From Bacillota bacterium (lineage in GTDB: Bacteria > Bacillota > Clostridia > Clostridiales > Clostridiaceae): a stretch of 6,243 nt of DNA. The notes beneath the pieces are model-generated. The model did not search any database. It was not told the origin of the DNA and worked only from the letters and a program-made list of their open reading frames with translations. The stretch's first letter is position 1. Each line of letters starts with the position of its first letter. The DNA is taken from positions 1-6,243 of the forward strand of contig JAEZKY010000136.1 of the NCBI GenBank assembly GCA_023435985.1, read 5' to 3'. The position numbers and the translations under genes were made by a program. Below, in pieces: positions 4,615 to 6,243 of the stretch.

Positions 4615-4796
4615 ATTAAGTTACTTATGAGTTTTTATCAATACATATTTCATATTATTTAGTTAATTATAATATATATTGCATATTAACTTTACTAATT
4701 TGAATTATGCAAAATTCTCAATTAATATGACTCAATACCTTAATATTGAAATTTATCATTATAATTATAAACACTAGATATTTTTGAATATATTAA

Positions 4797-4825
4797 AATT
4801 GAACCTCCTTTATTGGCATTCAATT
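4797..4825 (-). terminator. Weak terminator after the polyprenyl synthase gene
   Basis: On the minus strand AATTGAA (4825-4819) pairs with TTCAATT (4803-4797), with a possible CC/GG inner pair. The T-run after it is short (TTTT counting the stem end). It begins 11 bases after the stop of the polyprenyl synthase gene. The loop side contains a perfect AGGAGG (4809-4804) that is not followed by any ATG, GTG or TTG at a useful distance. Confidence 0.45.
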
Positions 4826-4836
4826 CTATTTCTTAT

Positions 4837-5802
4837 TTAATAAAATCTTACTAATAACTTTTTAGTTGTTTTTAATAAAATATTTCTGCTTTCACCGTCT
4901 GGAAGAGTATTAATTAAATTAAAAGCTCTATTAGTATATTTTTCAGCTAATGCCCTAGACTTTTCAATTCCTTTTAGCTCTTTTACTATGTCTGAAATAG
5001 CCTTAAGATCATTTTCTTCAAAGTAATCTTTATTAAGAATAGAAGATAAATCAGGATTTTTTTTCTCAAGAGCATATATTATCGGCAAAGTATAAATGCC
5101 TTGTTTTATGTCATTACCAATAGTTTTGCCTACTACTACTTCATTTCCAGTATAATCTAAAATATCATCAATTATTTGAAAAGCCATTCCTATATTATGT
5201 CCAATATTAGAAAGCTTTTTGCATAGCCTGCTGTCACACTTGCTTTCTACCGCACCACTATAGAAGCTTAATGCAAAAAGCTCTGCAGTCTTTGCTGATA
5301 TTCTCTTTAAGTATTTTCTTACAGATACTTTTGTGTTGTACTTAGAAGCGAATTGTTCTATTTCTCCTAAGCATATTCTGGACATTGAATTTGAGTCTAT
5401 GTTGATGTTTTTTAAAGTAGAATTTTCAGATAAGATTTTAAAACATCTGCAGAATAAAAAATCTCCTATGTATACAGCATAATCCTTCCCATATTTAGAC
5501 TGAATGGTTTCAATTCCTCTTCTGAGCTTTGAATCATCTACTATATCATCATGAACTAAAGTAGCCATATGGAGCATTTCAAGCACAGCTGCCAAAGGAT
5601 AAACCTCTTCTTCATTAAATTCACCAAATCTTGCTGCGATAATTAAAAATGCAGGTCTAAGGAGTTTACCTCCCGAATTTATTAAATCTAAAATTGCATC
5701 TTCAACAAACTTTTCCCTACACTTAATGTTTTTCTTCATTATTTTAATAACTTCTTCTAAGTCATTTTTTACAACTGGACATTCATCCCAAAATTTATCC
5801 AT
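4837..5802 (-). CDS. Long-chain trans-polyprenyl diphosphate synthase (heptaprenyl-type component II)
   Basis: This 321-residue enzyme adds isopentenyl diphosphate units in trans to an allylic diphosphate. All key motifs are present: GGKLLRP (44-50), the first Asp-rich motif DDIVD (85-89) followed by RRG (94-96), KT (171-172), the second Asp-rich motif DDILD (212-216), and GKTIGNDIKQGIYTLP (225-240). The residues four and five before the first motif are Thr81 and Ala80, not aromatic. That is typical of enzymes making long chains rather than C15. The start is ATG 5802, with AAGGGTGA just upstream; a TTG 21 bases earlier has no ribosome binding site and would overlap the previous gene. It begins 4 bases after the stop of the component-I-like membrane gene, so the two are translated together. 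The product is probably the side chain of a quinone or another polyprenyl carrier; chain length cannot be read from the sequence. Confidence 0.92.
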   Translation of the reverse strand: MDKFWDECPVVKNDLEEVIKIMKKNIKCREKFVEDAILDLINSGGKLLRPAFLIIAARFGEFNEEEVYPLAAVLEMLHMATLVHDDIVDDSKLRRGIETIQSKYGKDYAVYIGDFLFCRCFKILSENSTLKNINIDSNSMSRICLGEIEQFASKYNTKVSVRKYLKRISAKTAELFALSFYSGAVESKCDSRLCKKLSNIGHNIGMAFQIIDDILDYTGNEVVVGKTIGNDIKQGIYTLPIIYALEKKNPDLSSILNKDYFEENDLKAISDIVKELKGIEKSRALAEKYTNRAFNLINTLPDGESRNILLKTTKKLLVRFY

Positions 5803-5806
5803 GTAA

Positions 5807-6243
5807 TCACCCTTTATCGTCAAATAGTTTAGTAGTTGTGTTTAGTCTATTCAAATGGTTTACAATGTATCTGGAAGTCAGACCCACAAAAAAACCTGTA
5901 CCTATTCCTGACATTGTTAAAATGGGGAGATATAAACTTATATTTACGTTCTGAACTATCAAAGCAGCTATAGTAATTTGACCTATGTTATGAAACACAG
6001 CTCCTGCGCTACTAACACCTATTATGCTTACCTTATCTTTACCTATTCTCTTTATTAATGCCATTACAACAAAGCTAAATAATGCTCCAGCGATGCTATA
6101 TAATAGGCTTGATATGCTTCCACCAAGCACTGATGAAAGCAACAGCCTGACTATGATAACCATGAAAGTTTCTATTCCACCAAATAAATAGAGTGATACA
6201 GCAGTCACAATATTAGCTAGTCCAAGTTTTGCCCCTGGAGTTA
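5807..6243 (-). CDS. Gx transporter / heptaprenyl diphosphate synthase component I family membrane protein, 5' end outside window
   Basis: The frame is open to the window edge, starting with PGAKLGLANIVTAVSLYLFG, so the N-terminus lies outside. GTG 6208 is only an internal Val. The visible 145 residues are very hydrophobic, with about four membrane segments. They carry the conserved PGxKLGLANI and SAGAVFHNIGQ blocks of the Hpre_diP_synt_I (Gx transporter) family, usually about 170 residues long, so only a short piece is missing. The family is named for its link to heptaprenyl diphosphate synthase, but its membrane-protein character suggests transport; its exact role is unsettled. The short charged tail ends LFDDKG, and its TGA lies inside the ribosome binding site of the following polyprenyl synthase. 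This tight coupling is the usual family arrangement. Confidence 0.88.
   Translation of the reverse strand, partial: TPGAKLGLANIVTAVSLYLFGGIETFMVIIVRLLLSSVLGGSISSLLYSIAGALFSFVVMALIKRIGKDKVSIIGVSSAGAVFHNIGQITIAALIVQNVNISLYLPILTMSGIGTGFFVGLTSRYIVNHLNRLNTTTKLFDDKG

Noticed and set aside
4732..4749. Palindrome TCAATA/TATTGA as an operator.
   Set aside because: The arms are short and AT-only in an AT-rich intergenic region, far from the lipoprotein promoter; this is likely chance.
5803..5823. Longer start (TTG 5823) for the polyprenyl synthase.
   Set aside because: It has no ribosome binding site and overlaps the previous gene, while ATG 5802 has AAGGGTGA at the right distance.
1..6243. CRISPR array, tRNA, rRNA or intact insertion sequence.
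   Set aside because: No regularly spaced direct repeats, tRNA-like arms, rRNA segments or transposase motifs were seen on either strand.

Overview
The window is AT-rich. Its genes have Gram-positive style ribosome binding sites and strong intrinsic terminators, and one protein has a Bacillota-type lipoprotein signal. Together with a cyclic-di-GMP riboswitch, a corrinoid/Fe-S type protein and a bacterial Ig-like surface-protein remnant, this points to an anaerobic Clostridium-like bacterium. I cannot name the species from sequence alone. Every intact or partial gene lies on the minus strand, so transcription runs from high to low coordinates. One unidentified coding-like fragment lies on the plus strand.

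Layout from high to low coordinates. (1) 6243-4837: the end of a membrane protein of the heptaprenyl diphosphate synthase component I / Gx transporter family. It is followed 4 bases later by a long-chain trans-polyprenyl diphosphate synthase; the two form an operon fragment for making the side chain of an isoprenoid quinone or another polyprenyl lipid. (2) 4561-4013: a monocistronic lipoprotein of unknown function with a strong terminator. (3) 3768-2779: a tocopherol-cyclase-family protein of unknown role, started from GTG behind a good ribosome binding site. (4) 2795-1570: a scar of broken genes. It holds the C-terminal part of a TetR-type regulator with an internal stop, coupled by an ATGA overlap to the first 39 codons of a PEP synthase / rifampicin phosphotransferase-like gene. 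Next come about 195 bp of unrelated sequence, coding-like on the plus strand. Last is the 3' end of a surface protein with a Big_2 Ig-like domain, whose C-terminus is split by a 7-base segment inside a perfect 13-bp inverted repeat. (5) 1438-608: a QueG-like protein with two predicted 4Fe-4S sites. (6) 357-1: a cyclic-di-GMP-I (GEMM-I) riboswitch leader in front of an AbrB-like DNA-binding protein that runs off the window.

The most interesting element is the riboswitch leader. The aptamer core is well formed. About 10 bases after it, a 7-bp hairpin takes in part of the AGGGGG ribosome binding site of the AbrB-like gene, and the 5' GGCAAA of the aptamer can alternatively pair with the TTTGCC that begins that hairpin. 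This suggests translational control of a transcription factor by cyclic-di-GMP. The second point of interest is the decayed mosaic at 1570-2795, a rearrangement hotspot containing an unidentified coding fragment. I found no CRISPR array, rRNA, tRNA, intact insertion sequence or complete new defence system.
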